Source of the DNA: Pseudoduganella guangdongensis
GTDB lineage: Bacteria; Pseudomonadota; Gammaproteobacteria; Burkholderiales; Burkholderiaceae_D
Length of the DNA stretch: 64,000 bases
Assembly: GCF_009857475.1 (NCBI RefSeq)
Contig: NZ_WWCJ01000003.1
Span: 308,889-372,888 of the forward strand
Direction: 5' to 3'
Shown: piece by piece, positions 35,795-45,279 of the stretch
How the letters are laid out: every line of letters begins with the position of its first letter
How positions within the stretch are numbered: position 1 is the stretch's first letter
Notes under the pieces: model-generated
Told to the model about the DNA's origin: nothing
The model's database searches: none
The model's input: the letters and a program-made list of their open reading frames with translations, nothing else
Position numbers and translations under genes: made by a program

Positions 35795-36713
35795 ATTTGA
35801 ACACCTGGCGCAGTGATTGCGCTTCCAGGATGGATTCACTCCATGCAGCCAACTGCTCAATACTTGCCTTTGCCAGCTTGTTCTTGACCGTTTTCGGCAA
35901 GGGGCCGAAGCGATGAGTGAGTTGCCGTTCCAATACAATGGCAGCTCCTTCTTGCCGGCCCTCTTCCCGGCCTTCTTCCCGGCCCTGTGCCAGGCCAATT
36001 GCTCGGCCTTCTTCCCGGCCAAGTTTAAATCCTCGCTGTCCGGCTTTTTCCTCAGCTTTCTTTGCCTTCTCCGCCGCCTTGTTCATGCGAATTTGATCGT
36101 AGGGGTCAATCCATTCCATTTGGCTTGTCCTTTCCAGCTGACGAACGGCTCGCCGGTAGCGCAACTGCAGTGGCTCCGGCAAGGTCATCATCCAGTTAAT
36201 CACTTTGAACAGAATTATTATGCGCTTCTTGCTCCAGGCATGCTGCAAGAGTAGTTTGGTCAGTTGCCATTTGGCGGCAAAGCGTTCGGCCGGGTTGTGC
36301 TGGGTTTGCTGGGTGCGTAGATGGGCTTGCGTGACCAGCGCAAAAGGATTGTGGGATCTGCCTAATTCCTTTTCCCGGCCCACAAAGTCCAGCAGTTTGG
36401 CGGTGGCAAAGCGGATGCCCATTTCGGTCCCCAGGATGTGCGTGTGAAAAGAGTCCGGGCGCCAGCCGGGGCTCTCGTCGGCCAGCACCACCAGGCTGGC
36501 GACGGGCCGCTGAAACTGCTCGAAGATGCGGTAGTTGTATGCCAGCACGCGACGTGCAAGCGCTTCGTCGTGCTGGGCCTGGACTTCGACATGCACGAGA
36601 ACCCATTGTTCATGGCCGCCGCGCAGGGTGATGGCAACCAGCTCGTCGGCCAGTCGTCCCTCTGGCCGGTCGCCCAAGCCTACCTGCGAGAACTCTTTGT
36701 CGAGAGCGCAACA
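35793..36713 (-). pseudogene. 5'-truncated Rpn/PD-(D/E)XK transposase-like nuclease remnant
   Basis: The frame has the family's core: ALDKEF, then EQWVLVHVEVQAQHDEALARRVLAYNYRI, where the EVQ is the nuclease active-site Glu-x-Gln. RPVASLVVLADESPGWRP, MGIRFATAKLLDFVG and a Glu/Gly/Arg-rich tail (GREEGRAIGLAQGREEGREE) follow. Intact homologues begin some 40-50 residues earlier with a Trp-Lys and Asp-containing segment. Here the similarity stops at about 36713, next to the NUDIX gene promoter, with no in-frame start in the expected place. I take it as a decayed copy whose 5' end has been lost. An internal start giving a short protein is possible. Confidence 0.65.
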
Positions 36714-36740
36714 ACTGTGCGGGTAGGGCCAGTTGGTACA

Positions 36741-37412
36741 ATGCCGCGTATGGCCAAAACCCTTTTCGACCCGACCCAACTCCCGATTGACGCGATTGCC
36801 GGCGAGGCCGCCGTGCTGCTGGAACGCCTGGCGCCGGATTGGCTGCGCCAGCGCTTTGCGGCGCCGCCGGACTGGGCGCCCGAGCCGTCTGAGCCGCCGC
36901 TGGGCCTGCATCGCGGCGCGCCGACGCCGGCTTCGGTGCTGGTGCCGCTGGTGTTGCGGGAGGAGGGCGTCTCCTTGCTGCTGACCATGCGCACCGCGCA
37001 CCTGAACGACCACGCCGGCCAGATTGCCTTCCCCGGCGGCCGGGCGGAGGAGAGCGATGCCGACGCCGTCGACACCGCATTGCGCGAGACGGAGGAGGAG
37101 ATCGGCCTGGCGCGGCGCCATATCGATGTGATCGGCACCTTGCCGGTGTACTACACCGGCACCGGTTATGCGGTGACGCCGGTGGTGGGCCTGGTGGCGC
37201 CGCCGTTCGAGCTGAGGGCGGACCCGGACGAGGTGGCGGAAATCTTCGAGGTGCCGTTTCCCTTCCTGATGGATGGCGCCAACCACCAGCTGCTGGCAGT
37301 CGACCTGCCGAATGGGCGGCGGCATTTCTACGCCATGCCCTATCAAAACTATTTTATCTGGGGCGCAACAGCTGGCATGCTGCGCAACCTGTTTCATTTC
37401 TTGCGCGCATAA
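36741..37412 (+). CDS. CoA pyrophosphatase (NUDIX), NudL-like
   Basis: A 223-residue NUDIX hydrolase. The NUDIX box is GGRAEESDADAVDTALRETEEEIGL, with the REXXEE core. The upstream HAGQIAFPGGR and downstream LPVYYTGTGYAVTPVVG match the CoA-diphosphatase (UPF0035) signature. It would cleave CoA to 4'-phosphopantetheine and ADP. The start is ATG 36741; a second ATG at 36750 is also possible. It runs toward the CobD-like gene 45 bp away. Confidence 0.87.
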   Translation: MPRMAKTLFDPTQLPIDAIAGEAAVLLERLAPDWLRQRFAAPPDWAPEPSEPPLGLHRGAPTPASVLVPLVLREEGVSLLLTMRTAHLNDHAGQIAFPGGRAEESDADAVDTALRETEEEIGLARRHIDVIGTLPVYYTGTGYAVTPVVGLVAPPFELRADPDEVAEIFEVPFPFLMDGANHQLLAVDLPNGRRHFYAMPYQNYFIWGATAGMLRNLFHFLRA

Positions 37413-37457
37413 GCTATCGTAGCGGGCATTGCGGTATTGCTATTCAAAAGGATTTAG

Positions 37458-38417
37458 ATGACTTTCCTCTCCATTCTCGTGGCCTTATTGTTTGAACAAC
37501 TGAAGCCCTTGCGTGCCGACAATCCCGTCTGGGCGGAGTTCAAGCGCCTGGCCGTGCGCATGGAGCAGTGGTTCAACGCCGGGCACGCGAGCCATGGCCG
37601 CCTGGGCTGGTTCCTGCTGATCGGCGCGCTGACCCTGCCGGCCGGCCTGGTGTACTGGCTGCTGCTGCGCTACAACCTGGTGCTGGCCGCGTTCGCGTGG
37701 AATGTGCTGATCATTTACCTGACCTTGGGCTTCCGCCATTACAGCCATTACTTCACCTCGATCCAGCTGGCCCTGAACGCCGGCGACGAAAGCCAGGCGC
37801 GCGCGCTGCTGGCCGAGTGGTGCAAGATCGACACGGTGGGCATGGAAGTGAGCGAGATTTCCCGCATCGCCGTGGAGAAGGCGCTGGTCACCACCCACCG
37901 CAATGTGTTTGGTGTGTTCTTCTGGTTCCTGATGCCGCTGGGCCCTTGCGGCGCCATCCTGTACCGCGTGTCGGAATACCTGGCGCGCGCCTGGAATGAG
38001 CCGGAGCATATGCGGCAGGAAGCGTTCGGCGAGTTCGCCGCCAAGGCCTTTTACTGGATCGACTGGATCCCGGCGCGCCTGACCGCCATTGCTTTCGCCG
38101 TGGTCGGCAACTTTGAGGATGCGATCTACGCCTGGCGCAACTTCGCCCACCGCTGGAAGGACGAGGCCATCGGCATCATCCTCGCGGCCGGCGGCGGCGC
38201 CATGGGCGTGCGCCTGGGTACCCCGAATGAAAACGCGGCCAAGCTCATCCCGTCGGATGCGGCCACGGTCGATATCAGCGATATGGAAGTGGACCAGCTG
38301 CCGGGCGACGAGCCGGGCGTGCGCGCCCTGCAAAGCACGGTCGGCCTGGTGTGGCGAGCGTTGTTGCTGTGGATGATGTTGCTGCTTCTGCTGTCCGGGG
38401 CTGTGTGGCTGGGCTAA
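37458..38417 (+). CDS. CobD/CbiB-family membrane protein
   Basis: A 319-residue membrane protein with about four to five helices. The opening MTFLSILVALLFEQLKPLR, LTLGFRHYSHYFTSIQLALNAGD and RISRIAVEKALVTTHRNVFGVFFWFLMPLGPCGAILYR-like stretches match the CobD/CbiB family as found in Burkholderiales. CbiB condenses adenosylcobyric acid with aminopropanol, but this shorter group lies outside cobalamin operons and may do something else (AmpE-like). No other cob genes are near. Confidence 0.75.
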   Translation: MTFLSILVALLFEQLKPLRADNPVWAEFKRLAVRMEQWFNAGHASHGRLGWFLLIGALTLPAGLVYWLLLRYNLVLAAFAWNVLIIYLTLGFRHYSHYFTSIQLALNAGDESQARALLAEWCKIDTVGMEVSEISRIAVEKALVTTHRNVFGVFFWFLMPLGPCGAILYRVSEYLARAWNEPEHMRQEAFGEFAAKAFYWIDWIPARLTAIAFAVVGNFEDAIYAWRNFAHRWKDEAIGIILAAGGGAMGVRLGTPNENAAKLIPSDAATVDISDMEVDQLPGDEPGVRALQSTVGLVWRALLLWMMLLLLLSGAVWLG

Positions 38418-38431
38418 AATGGCCTGATGCC

Positions 38432-38475
38432 GGAACCCCGCTCAGGTCTTCTATAAGATATAATACCGGGGTTCC
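38432..38475 (+). promoter_or_regulatory. Inverted repeat enclosing a TATAAT box upstream of the DUF3579 gene
   Basis: Perfect 9-bp arms GGAACCCCG (38432-38440) and CGGGGTTCC (38467-38475) flank a 26-nt interval that contains TATAAT at 38459-38464. The DUF3579 start is 25 bp after the right arm. It may be an operator that overlaps a promoter. Confidence 0.5.
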
Positions 38476-38499
38476 TCACAGCAACTTGGTTTCAGGTAT

Positions 38500-38805
38500 A
38501 TGGCCAGCGAGTTCTTCATTCTTGGGCTTACCACCGACGGCAAGCAATTCCGCCCCAGCGATTGGGCGGAACGACTGGCTGGCGTGCTGGCGTGCTTCCG
38601 CCCGGAAGGCTCCGGCGGCCGCCACGCCCACCTCCAGTTCTCGCCGTATGTCACCCCGACCATGGTTAATGGCGTCAAAGCCGTTGTGGTCAACGAAGGC
38701 CTGCGCGACCTGCAACCGATGGCTTATAACTTCGTCAAGGAATTCGCCAAGGATAACAAACTGCAGGTGGTCGAAGCCTGCCTGCTACCTGACGAACCAG
38801 CCTGA
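38500..38805 (+). CDS. DUF3579 protein
   Basis: A 101-residue soluble protein. FFILGLTTDGKQFRPSDWAERLAG at the start is the DUF3579 signature, followed by VNGVKAVVVNEGLRDLQPMAYNFVKEFAKDNKL. This family is widespread in Betaproteobacteria with no assigned function. It is preceded by an inverted repeat carrying a -10 box and followed 41 bp later by the M16 protease gene. Confidence 0.85.
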   Translation: MASEFFILGLTTDGKQFRPSDWAERLAGVLACFRPEGSGGRHAHLQFSPYVTPTMVNGVKAVVVNEGLRDLQPMAYNFVKEFAKDNKLQVVEACLLPDEPA

Positions 38806-38846
38806 ATGTCGTAGCATAGGTGTTTTGCCAAGATGAGCAGGACACC

Positions 38847-41540
38847 ATGCAAATCCGCTATGTCGCAGCGCTGCTGCTGACCGCATCCACCGCCTGCGCG
38901 CAGACGCTGCCCGCCGGCGTAGTCAAAGGCCCCGCCGTCGAGGGCATCACCGAATACCGCCTGTCCAATGGACTGAAAGTCCTGCTGTTCCCCGATGCCT
39001 CCAAGCCGACGGTCACCGTCAACGTGACGTACCTGGTCGGCTCGCGCCATGAGAATTATGGCGAGACCGGCATGGCCCACCTGCTGGAGCACTTGCTGTT
39101 CAAGGGCACGCCGCGCCATCGCAATATCCCGCAGCAGTTCGCCGATCGCGGCATGGACTATAACGGCACGACTTCGCTCGACCGCACCAATTATTACGAA
39201 GTGTTCCAGGCCTCGCCCGACAACCTGAAGTGGGCGCTCGACATGGAGGCCGAGCGCATGACGCGCTCCTTCATCGCGAAGAAGGACCTGGATTCGGAAA
39301 TGACCGTGGTGCGCAATGAGTACGAGAGCGGCGAGAACGATCCGTTCGGCGTGCTGTACAAGCGTATGGAGAGCGTGGCCTACGACTGGCACAGCTACGG
39401 GCGCTCCACCATCGGCAACCGCAGCGATATCGAGAACGTCAGGATCGAGAACCTGCAGTCCTTCTACCGCACCTACTACCAGCCCGATAATGCGGTGCTG
39501 CTGGTGGCGGGCAAATTCGACCCTTCGCAGACGCTGGCCTGGATCAGCAAGACCTTCGGCGTCATCCCGAAACCGAAGCGCGCGCTGCCCAAATTCTGGA
39601 CCGTGGAGCCGACCCAGGACGGCGAGCGCCAGTACGTGGTGCGGCGCAAGGGCGACGTGCAGATTGTGCTGGTGGGGTACAAGGTTCCATCCGGCCTGCA
39701 CGCCGACGCCGATCCGCTGGCGTTCATGAACCACGTGCTGGGCGACACGCCGAACGGCCGCCTGCACAAGCAGCTGGTGGAGAGCGGCAAGGCGGCGCAG
39801 GTGTTCGCCTTCAGCCAGCCCGGCTTTGCGCCCAGCCTGCAAGTGTTCGGCGCCGTGGTGAAGATGGGGCAGCCGGTGGAGCCGGTGCGCGATGAGCTGA
39901 TCGCCGCGGTGGAGGGCTTTGCGCAGGCGGCGCCGAGCGCAGAGGAGATGGAGCGCACGCGGCGCGAATACGCCAATTCGATCGAGAAGGCACTGAATAA
40001 CCCGCAGCAGGTGGGGGTGGCGCTCAGCGAGCATATTGCGCTGGGCGATTGGCGTTTGCTGTTCCAGGGACGCGACGGCCTGGCCGCGATCACGCCGGCG
40101 CAAGTGGCGGCGGCGGCGGGGCGCTACCTGAAGCGCGATAACCGCGTGGTGGGCACTTTCATTCCGGACGATGCGCCGCAGCGCGCGGAGATCGGCGCGG
40201 CGCCGCCGGCGGCCGAGCTGCTCAAGGATTACAAGGGCAAGGCCAGCGTGCTGAGTTCGGAAGTGTTCGACCCGAGCCAGGACAACATCATGGCGCGCAC
40301 CGAGCTGAGGGAGCTGGGCGGCCTGAAACTGGCCTTGCTGCCCAAGCGCAACCGGGGCGAGACGGTGGTGGTGGACCTGCGCTTGCGCTGGGGCGATGAG
40401 AAGAACCAGTTCGGCCAGCAGATAGTGGCGGCGGCGACCGACCAGATGCTGACGCGCGGCACCAGCCGCTATACGCGCGCGCAATTGGCCGATGCCATGT
40501 CGAAGCTGAAGATGTCGGGCGGCTTGTACCACTTTGAAACCACGCGCGAGCACCTGGCGGCGGCCTTGCGGCTGCAGGCGCACGTGCTGAAGGAGCCCGC
40601 CTTCCCGGAGGCGGAATTCGAGCAGATGCGCCAGCAGTGGATCGTCGGCCTGGAGGCTGGCCGCAACGATCCGCAAGCGGTGGCGGGACGCGCGCTGTCC
40701 GAGTATTTCGACCACTGGCCGAAAGGCGACCCGCGCAGCGTGCTGACGCTGGACGAACAGCTGGCGGCCATCAAGGCGCTCAAGCTGGAGGACCTGAAGG
40801 CCTACCACAGCGCCTTCTACGGCGCGTCGCAAGGCGAGCTGTCGGTGGTGGGCGATTTCGACAAGGCCGAATTGCTTAAGGTGGCGGGCGAGGAGCTGGC
40901 CGGCTGGCAGAGCAAGGCGTCGTATGCGCCGATCCTGGACAAGCATGTGGAGAAGGCGCCGACCCGCATCATGCTGGACGCGCCGGACAAGGAGAACGGG
41001 GTGTTTTCTGCGCACCTGAACCTGGCGTTGCGCACCGATGATCCGGACTATCCGGCGCTGGAGCTGGCCAACTACATCTTCGGCAATGGCGGCCTGAAGT
41101 CGCGCCTGATGGACCGCATCCGCCAGAAGGACGGCCTGTCTTACGGCGGCGGCTCCGGCCTTGAAGCGGGCGAGCTGGATAACGCGGGCGGCTTCAGCAT
41201 CGACGCCATCGCGGCGCCGCAGAATATGGCCAAGCTGGAAGCGGCCATCCGCCAGGAACTGGAGCGCGCGGTGAAACAGGGCTTCACCCCGGCCGAGGTG
41301 GCGGGCGCCAAGTCGGGCCTGATGCAGCAGCGTTTGCAGAACCGCTCGCGCGATGATGTGGTGGCCGGCGCCTGGTCGCACTTGCGCTATTTGGGGCGCA
41401 CCTTCGTATGGAGCAAGGAGTACGAAGCAAAACTGAGGGCGCTGACAGCGCCGCAGGTGAGCGCCGCCTTCCGCAAGCACATCGACCCCGCCAAGCTGAC
41501 GGTGGTGATCGCCGCCGACGCGGCGAAAGCGAAACGCTAA
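38847..41540 (+). CDS. Periplasmic M16 zinc protease, two-domain
   Basis: An 897-residue exported protein with a signal peptide ending ACAQ (residues 1-19). The first M16 half has the inverted zinc motif H78-L-L-E81-H82 in HLLEHLLFKGT, with the third ligand E158 in VVRNEYESGEN. It continues through two M16C-type domains; the second half (from about residue 470) lacks the HxxEH motif, as is usual for the non-catalytic half. Homologues degrade small peptides in the periplasm. The start ATG 38847 is chosen for the signal peptide. The stop overlaps the convergent GntR stop by 4 bp. Confidence 0.9.
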   Translation: MQIRYVAALLLTASTACAQTLPAGVVKGPAVEGITEYRLSNGLKVLLFPDASKPTVTVNVTYLVGSRHENYGETGMAHLLEHLLFKGTPRHRNIPQQFADRGMDYNGTTSLDRTNYYEVFQASPDNLKWALDMEAERMTRSFIAKKDLDSEMTVVRNEYESGENDPFGVLYKRMESVAYDWHSYGRSTIGNRSDIENVRIENLQSFYRTYYQPDNAVLLVAGKFDPSQTLAWISKTFGVIPKPKRALPKFWTVEPTQDGERQYVVRRKGDVQIVLVGYKVPSGLHADADPLAFMNHVLGDTPNGRLHKQLVESGKAAQVFAFSQPGFAPSLQVFGAVVKMGQPVEPVRDELIAAVEGFAQAAPSAEEMERTRREYANSIEKALNNPQQVGVALSEHIALGDWRLLFQGRDGLAAITPAQVAAAAGRYLKRDNRVVGTFIPDDAPQRAEIGAAPPAAELLKDYKGKASVLSSEVFDPSQDNIMARTELRELGGLKLALLPKRNRGETVVVDLRLRWGDEKNQFGQQIVAAATDQMLTRGTSRYTRAQLADAMSKLKMSGGLYHFETTREHLAAALRLQAHVLKEPAFPEAEFEQMRQQWIVGLEAGRNDPQAVAGRALSEYFDHWPKGDPRSVLTLDEQLAAIKALKLEDLKAYHSAFYGASQGELSVVGDFDKAELLKVAGEELAGWQSKASYAPILDKHVEKAPTRIMLDAPDKENGVFSAHLNLALRTDDPDYPALELANYIFGNGGLKSRLMDRIRQKDGLSYGGGSGLEAGELDNAGGFSIDAIAAPQNMAKLEAAIRQELERAVKQGFTPAEVAGAKSGLMQQRLQNRSRDDVVAGAWSHLRYLGRTFVWSKEYEAKLRALTAPQVSAAFRKHIDPAKLTVVIAADAAKAKR

Positions 41541-42277
41541 GGCGTGCTGAGTTCGGCGACGAAGTCGTACATGTCGCCGCGGAAGATGGAGCGGCAGAAC
41601 TCCACGGCGCGGCCGTCGCGCAGGAAACCGAGGCGCTCCACCGCCAGGCCGGCGTCGCCTTCCCTGGCTTGCAGCAAGCGCGCCTGCTCGCCCGTCAGCA
41701 GCAGGGCGGACAGGCGCTGCAGGGCGCGCACCGGGCGGTGGCCGGCCGCCTCCAGCGCCTCGTACATCGACAGGTCCACCGACTCCAGCGAGGGCAGGGC
41801 GCTGGCCACGATGGTGGCGTACTCGACGCACATCGGCACGTCGTCCGCAAAGCGGATGCGGTGGTAGCGGTACACCGGCGCGCCCGGGCTTAAACGCAGG
41901 CGCAGCGCTTCCTCCGGCGTCACCGTGCCTTCCGCCTTTTTCAGCCACACGCTGCGCGGCGTGCGCCCGCGCGAGCGCATGTCTTCCGAGAACGACGTCA
42001 GCTTGGCGAAGTTCTTTTCAATGCGGGTGTTGATGAAGTTGCCCGAGCCCGGGCGGCGCACCAGCAAGCCTTCCTCCACCAGGCCGTCGATGGCCTTGCG
42101 CACGGTGATGCGGGAGATATTCAGGTCGGCCGCCAGCACGCGTTCGGCGGGCAGCGCCTCGTCGGGACCGTAGAGCTGGGAGTTGATGGCTTCGCGCAGG
42201 GCGCGTTGCAGCAGCTGATAGAGCGGTTGGCTACTGGTCTGCACCAGGTCTTGCATGATCTGTGCGAGCGTTGTCAT
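41537..42277 (-). CDS. GntR/HutC-family regulator 1 (NagR-like)
   Basis: A 246-residue regulator. The winged HTH spans residues about 15-80: LYQLLQRALREAINSQL, then LPAERVLAADLNISRITVRKAID and the wing RRPGSGNFI. The UTRA effector domain follows (FSEDMRSRGRTP to the CRSIFRGDMYDFV end). HutC-group members sense GlcNAc-6-P or GlcN-6-P. It is a paralogue of the regulator at 58870. Divergent from the TonB receptor gene, it likely controls it together with the TGGTAT sites between them. Confidence 0.87.
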   Translation of the reverse strand: MTTLAQIMQDLVQTSSQPLYQLLQRALREAINSQLYGPDEALPAERVLAADLNISRITVRKAIDGLVEEGLLVRRPGSGNFINTRIEKNFAKLTSFSEDMRSRGRTPRSVWLKKAEGTVTPEEALRLRLSPGAPVYRYHRIRFADDVPMCVEYATIVASALPSLESVDLSMYEALEAAGHRPVRALQRLSALLLTGEQARLLQAREGDAGLAVERLGFLRDGRAVEFCRSIFRGDMYDFVAELSTP

Positions 42278-42305
42278 TCCGTCTCCCGTGATAGTGCGCT
42301 TGATA

Positions 42306-42458
42306 ATACCAAAAAAGACCGTCCGCCCAGCGGTACGCATTGCGTCAAATCAACACCTCCTATGAGATAGCGCTAACAACGGGCTTTCCTGGCCAAAGTG
42401 GTATGTCTTTTCAGTACAACATGCGAAAAAAATATGAAAATTGGTAGTGTTCTGGTAT
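42306..42458. promoter_or_regulatory. TGGTAT half-sites in the GntR1/TonB receptor divergent region
   Basis: ATACCA is at 42306-42311, TGGTAT at 42399-42404 (paired with TACAAC 11 bp later) and TGGTAT at 42453-42458. The same hexamer is clustered upstream of nagK. They resemble half-sites of GntR/HutC operators such as those of DasR and NagR, so they are candidate binding sites for the two GntR proteins. The rest of the 280-bp gap is AT-rich and holds both promoters. Confidence 0.45.
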
Positions 42459-42557
42459 TTGATCGCGGTATATTGGCGTCCAATTGGTTTTAGACGTGTT
42501 TCATCACAGGTACTATCAGACCGGGCTTTGAGACGAGCCCATACTTAGGGGGAGTAA

Positions 42558-45209
42558 ATGAACCGCAATATGACACCGATCGCGACCGCAGTCGCCATCC
42601 TGATCGCCACCACGGGCATGGCGCAAGCGCAGCAAGCTGCCCAGAACACTGAGCAGAATGTCGTGGTCGTGACCGGCGTGCGCGCCGCACTCGCGCAATC
42701 GATCAACCAGAAGCGCAATTCCGATTCGCTGGTTGAAGTGATCACGGCAGAAGACGTGGGCAAGATGCCGGACAAGAGCGTCGCCGACTCGCTGCAGCGC
42801 GTGCCTGGCGTATCCGTGGCGACCGCCGGCGGTTCCGAAGGCGGCTTCGGCGAGAACGACCGCGTCAGCCTGAAAGGCACGCCATCCAACCTGGCGCTGA
42901 CCACCCTGAACGGCCATACCGTCTCGAGCGGCGACTGGTACATCACCAACATCACCAATGGCGGCCGTTCGGTCAGCTACTCGATGTTCCCGTCCGAGCT
43001 GATCGGCCGCGTGACCGTGAACAAATCCTCGCAGGCCAACCTGATCGAAGGCGGCGCCTCCGGTAACGTTGATATCGAAACCCGCAAGCCACTGAGCTTC
43101 AAGGAGCGCCTGACTGTGATGGGCGCGCTGACCGGCGTGTACAGCGAAGGCTCGAAGAAGACCGATGCGCAGTTCAGCGTGCTGGGTAACTGGAAAAACG
43201 AAGAGAACAACCTGGGCGTGCTGGTCCAGGTGTTCGACGAGAAGCGCACCCTGCGCCGTATCGGCCAGGAATTCCTGTGGTGGGACAAGCTGAGCGCGGG
43301 CTACGCGCCGCAGTGGGTGGCCGCCAATCCGGAAGTGAAGGACAAGTGGATCTCGCTGCTGACCGGTACCGCCATGTTCAACCAGGAACGTGAGCGCAAG
43401 GGCGGCATGATCGACGTGCAGGTCAAGGTGAACAAAGAGTTCGACTTCGACATCAACGCCTTCTACACCCGCCTGGATGCGGACAACGTGAACGCCAACT
43501 TCATGCTGGCACCATACCAGCCGCTGACCAATAACTGGTCCGGCGTGGGCGGCGTGATCCCTTCCAAGTGGACCGTGACCGGCGATACCATCACCTCGAT
43601 CACCTTCCCAAGCACCTGCCCGGTGGCGGACTGCTCGAAGATGGGCACCTCGGTGCAGGACATCATCGCCCGTCCAGGCTCCTACAGCGACTCCAAGTTC
43701 GTCAACTTCGACTTCAACTACCGTCCGAACCAGGACCTGAAATTCAAGGGCCAGGTCGGCACCACCCGCGGCACCGGCTACGCCCGCGACTATGCCTATG
43801 AGGCATGGCAGGCATACTCCGGCGCCACCCTGACCACCTATGGCCTGAACGCTCCGGCCACCGTGACCGTGGACAACGCCGGCACCTTCTCGCCGCGCAC
43901 CGGCGCCGACTTCTTCGGCGGCTGGGCGTCCGACGTGACCGCGAAGGACAAGGAAACCTACGGCCAGATCGACGGCCAGTACAAGACCCAATGGAACAAT
44001 GTGCCAACCCTGCACTTCGGCGTGCGTTCGGCTTCCCACGAGCGCTCGCTGACCTGGCTGGGCGGCACCATCGCTCCGGCGGCGTCGCAACTGGCGAACC
44101 GTCCGACCGGCCTGACCAGCTTCCCGGACAGCCCGCTGCCTAACCTGCTGAACAAGGCATGGACTTTCGATGCGGCATCGATGAAGGCCTGGGGCGACAA
44201 GTACATCACCTTCCCGAACCACGCGTACCAGAGCGAATTCCTGATCAAGGAAAAAGCGCACGCGGCCTACGTGATGGGTGACCTGGACTTCGGTGGCATC
44301 GGCGGCAACGTCGGCGTGCGCTTCGTGAAGACCGAGATCGATGTCGACAACGGTTCGCCGAACACCGTGTGGAACCCGACCCACACCTCGCGCAGCTACA
44401 CCGACATCCTGCCAAGCATTAACCTGCATACCGACCTGGCGCCGGACCTGAAACTGCGCGGCGCTGCCAGCCGCACCCTGGCCCGTCCTGACTTCGGTTC
44501 GCTGGGCGCGCTGAGCCTGAACGACCTGACCTTCTCGGGCTCCGGCGGCAACCCGGCCCTGCGTCCGATCATGTCGAACAATGTGGATGTGGGCCTGGAG
44601 TGGTACTTCAAGCCGAAGTCGCTGATCGGCATGAACATCTACAACATGAACATGGGTTCGTACGTGACCTTCGGTTCCTCCAAGGCGGACTTCTACAACC
44701 AGTCGATCGGCAGGATCGCCACCTACAACATGAGCTCCGCAGTGAATACCAAGGCTCGTGTGCGCGGCGTGGAACTGCAGTACGTGCAGGACTTCGGCAA
44801 CGGCTTCGGCGTGAACGCGAACTACACCTACGCCGACGGCAAGGAAACCGGCAAGGCGCCGAAATCGGCGTGCGCGGACCTGGGCGACTGCAGCATGATC
44901 GGCACCTCGAAGAACTCGTACAACGCTGGCGTGTACTACGAGACCAGCAAGTTCAGCGCGCGTGTCAACTACAGCTGGCGCTCGGCCTTCCTGAATGGCC
45001 TGGACCGCAACAGCGCGATCTACCAGGACGACGTTGGCACCCTGTCCGCAGCCTTCAACTACAACGTGACCGAGAACATCACGCTGTCGCTGGAAGGCAA
45101 GGACCTGAACGATCCGACCCTGAAGTCGTACGCCTCCAGCAAGAATCAGCCGCGCGCGTTCTATAAGAACGGCAAGCAGATCTTCTTCGGCGTGCGCGGT
45201 AAGATGTAA
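42558..45209 (+). CDS. TonB-dependent receptor, probable chitooligosaccharide/GlcNAc uptake
   Basis: An 883-residue outer-membrane receptor with a signal peptide ending AQAQ. The plug starts at VVVTGVRAALAQSINQKR and includes SVADSLQRVPGV; the barrel shows many alternating aromatic strands. It belongs to the TonB-Xanth-Caul type that imports carbohydrates. The genomic context beside GH18, NagX and nag genes suggests a GlcNAc-containing oligosaccharide as ligand. The protein ends FFGVRGKM, where this group normally ends in an aromatic residue (GKF); the terminal Met is unusual for a Bam substrate. A terminator follows directly. Confidence 0.87.
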   Translation: MNRNMTPIATAVAILIATTGMAQAQQAAQNTEQNVVVVTGVRAALAQSINQKRNSDSLVEVITAEDVGKMPDKSVADSLQRVPGVSVATAGGSEGGFGENDRVSLKGTPSNLALTTLNGHTVSSGDWYITNITNGGRSVSYSMFPSELIGRVTVNKSSQANLIEGGASGNVDIETRKPLSFKERLTVMGALTGVYSEGSKKTDAQFSVLGNWKNEENNLGVLVQVFDEKRTLRRIGQEFLWWDKLSAGYAPQWVAANPEVKDKWISLLTGTAMFNQERERKGGMIDVQVKVNKEFDFDINAFYTRLDADNVNANFMLAPYQPLTNNWSGVGGVIPSKWTVTGDTITSITFPSTCPVADCSKMGTSVQDIIARPGSYSDSKFVNFDFNYRPNQDLKFKGQVGTTRGTGYARDYAYEAWQAYSGATLTTYGLNAPATVTVDNAGTFSPRTGADFFGGWASDVTAKDKETYGQIDGQYKTQWNNVPTLHFGVRSASHERSLTWLGGTIAPAASQLANRPTGLTSFPDSPLPNLLNKAWTFDAASMKAWGDKYITFPNHAYQSEFLIKEKAHAAYVMGDLDFGGIGGNVGVRFVKTEIDVDNGSPNTVWNPTHTSRSYTDILPSINLHTDLAPDLKLRGAASRTLARPDFGSLGALSLNDLTFSGSGGNPALRPIMSNNVDVGLEWYFKPKSLIGMNIYNMNMGSYVTFGSSKADFYNQSIGRIATYNMSSAVNTKARVRGVELQYVQDFGNGFGVNANYTYADGKETGKAPKSACADLGDCSMIGTSKNSYNAGVYYETSKFSARVNYSWRSAFLNGLDRNSAIYQDDVGTLSAAFNYNVTENITLSLEGKDLNDPTLKSYASSKNQPRAFYKNGKQIFFGVRGKM

Positions 45210-45233
45210 GACTCCCAAAGGTGTAACACTTAC

Positions 45234-45264
45234 GGCAGGGTTCCCACGGGGCCCTGCCTTTTTT
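45234..45264 (+). terminator. Terminator after the TonB receptor gene
   Basis: GGCAGGG and CCCTGCC form a stem with a TTTTTT tract, ending 16 bp before the GH18 ATG. The GH18 gene may depend on read-through or its own promoter. Confidence 0.82.
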
Positions 45265-45279
45265 GTATCTGGAGCGTGA

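Noticed and set aside
36438..36740. Longer N-terminus for the NUDIX protein
   Set aside because: The extra residues are antisense to the Rpn remnant and unlike any NUDIX family member; ATG 36741 fits the usual length.
38724..41948. A 1074-codon open frame antisense to the M16 protease
   Set aside because: It arises from codon bias on the opposite strand. The plus-strand protein has a signal peptide and a full zinc site.
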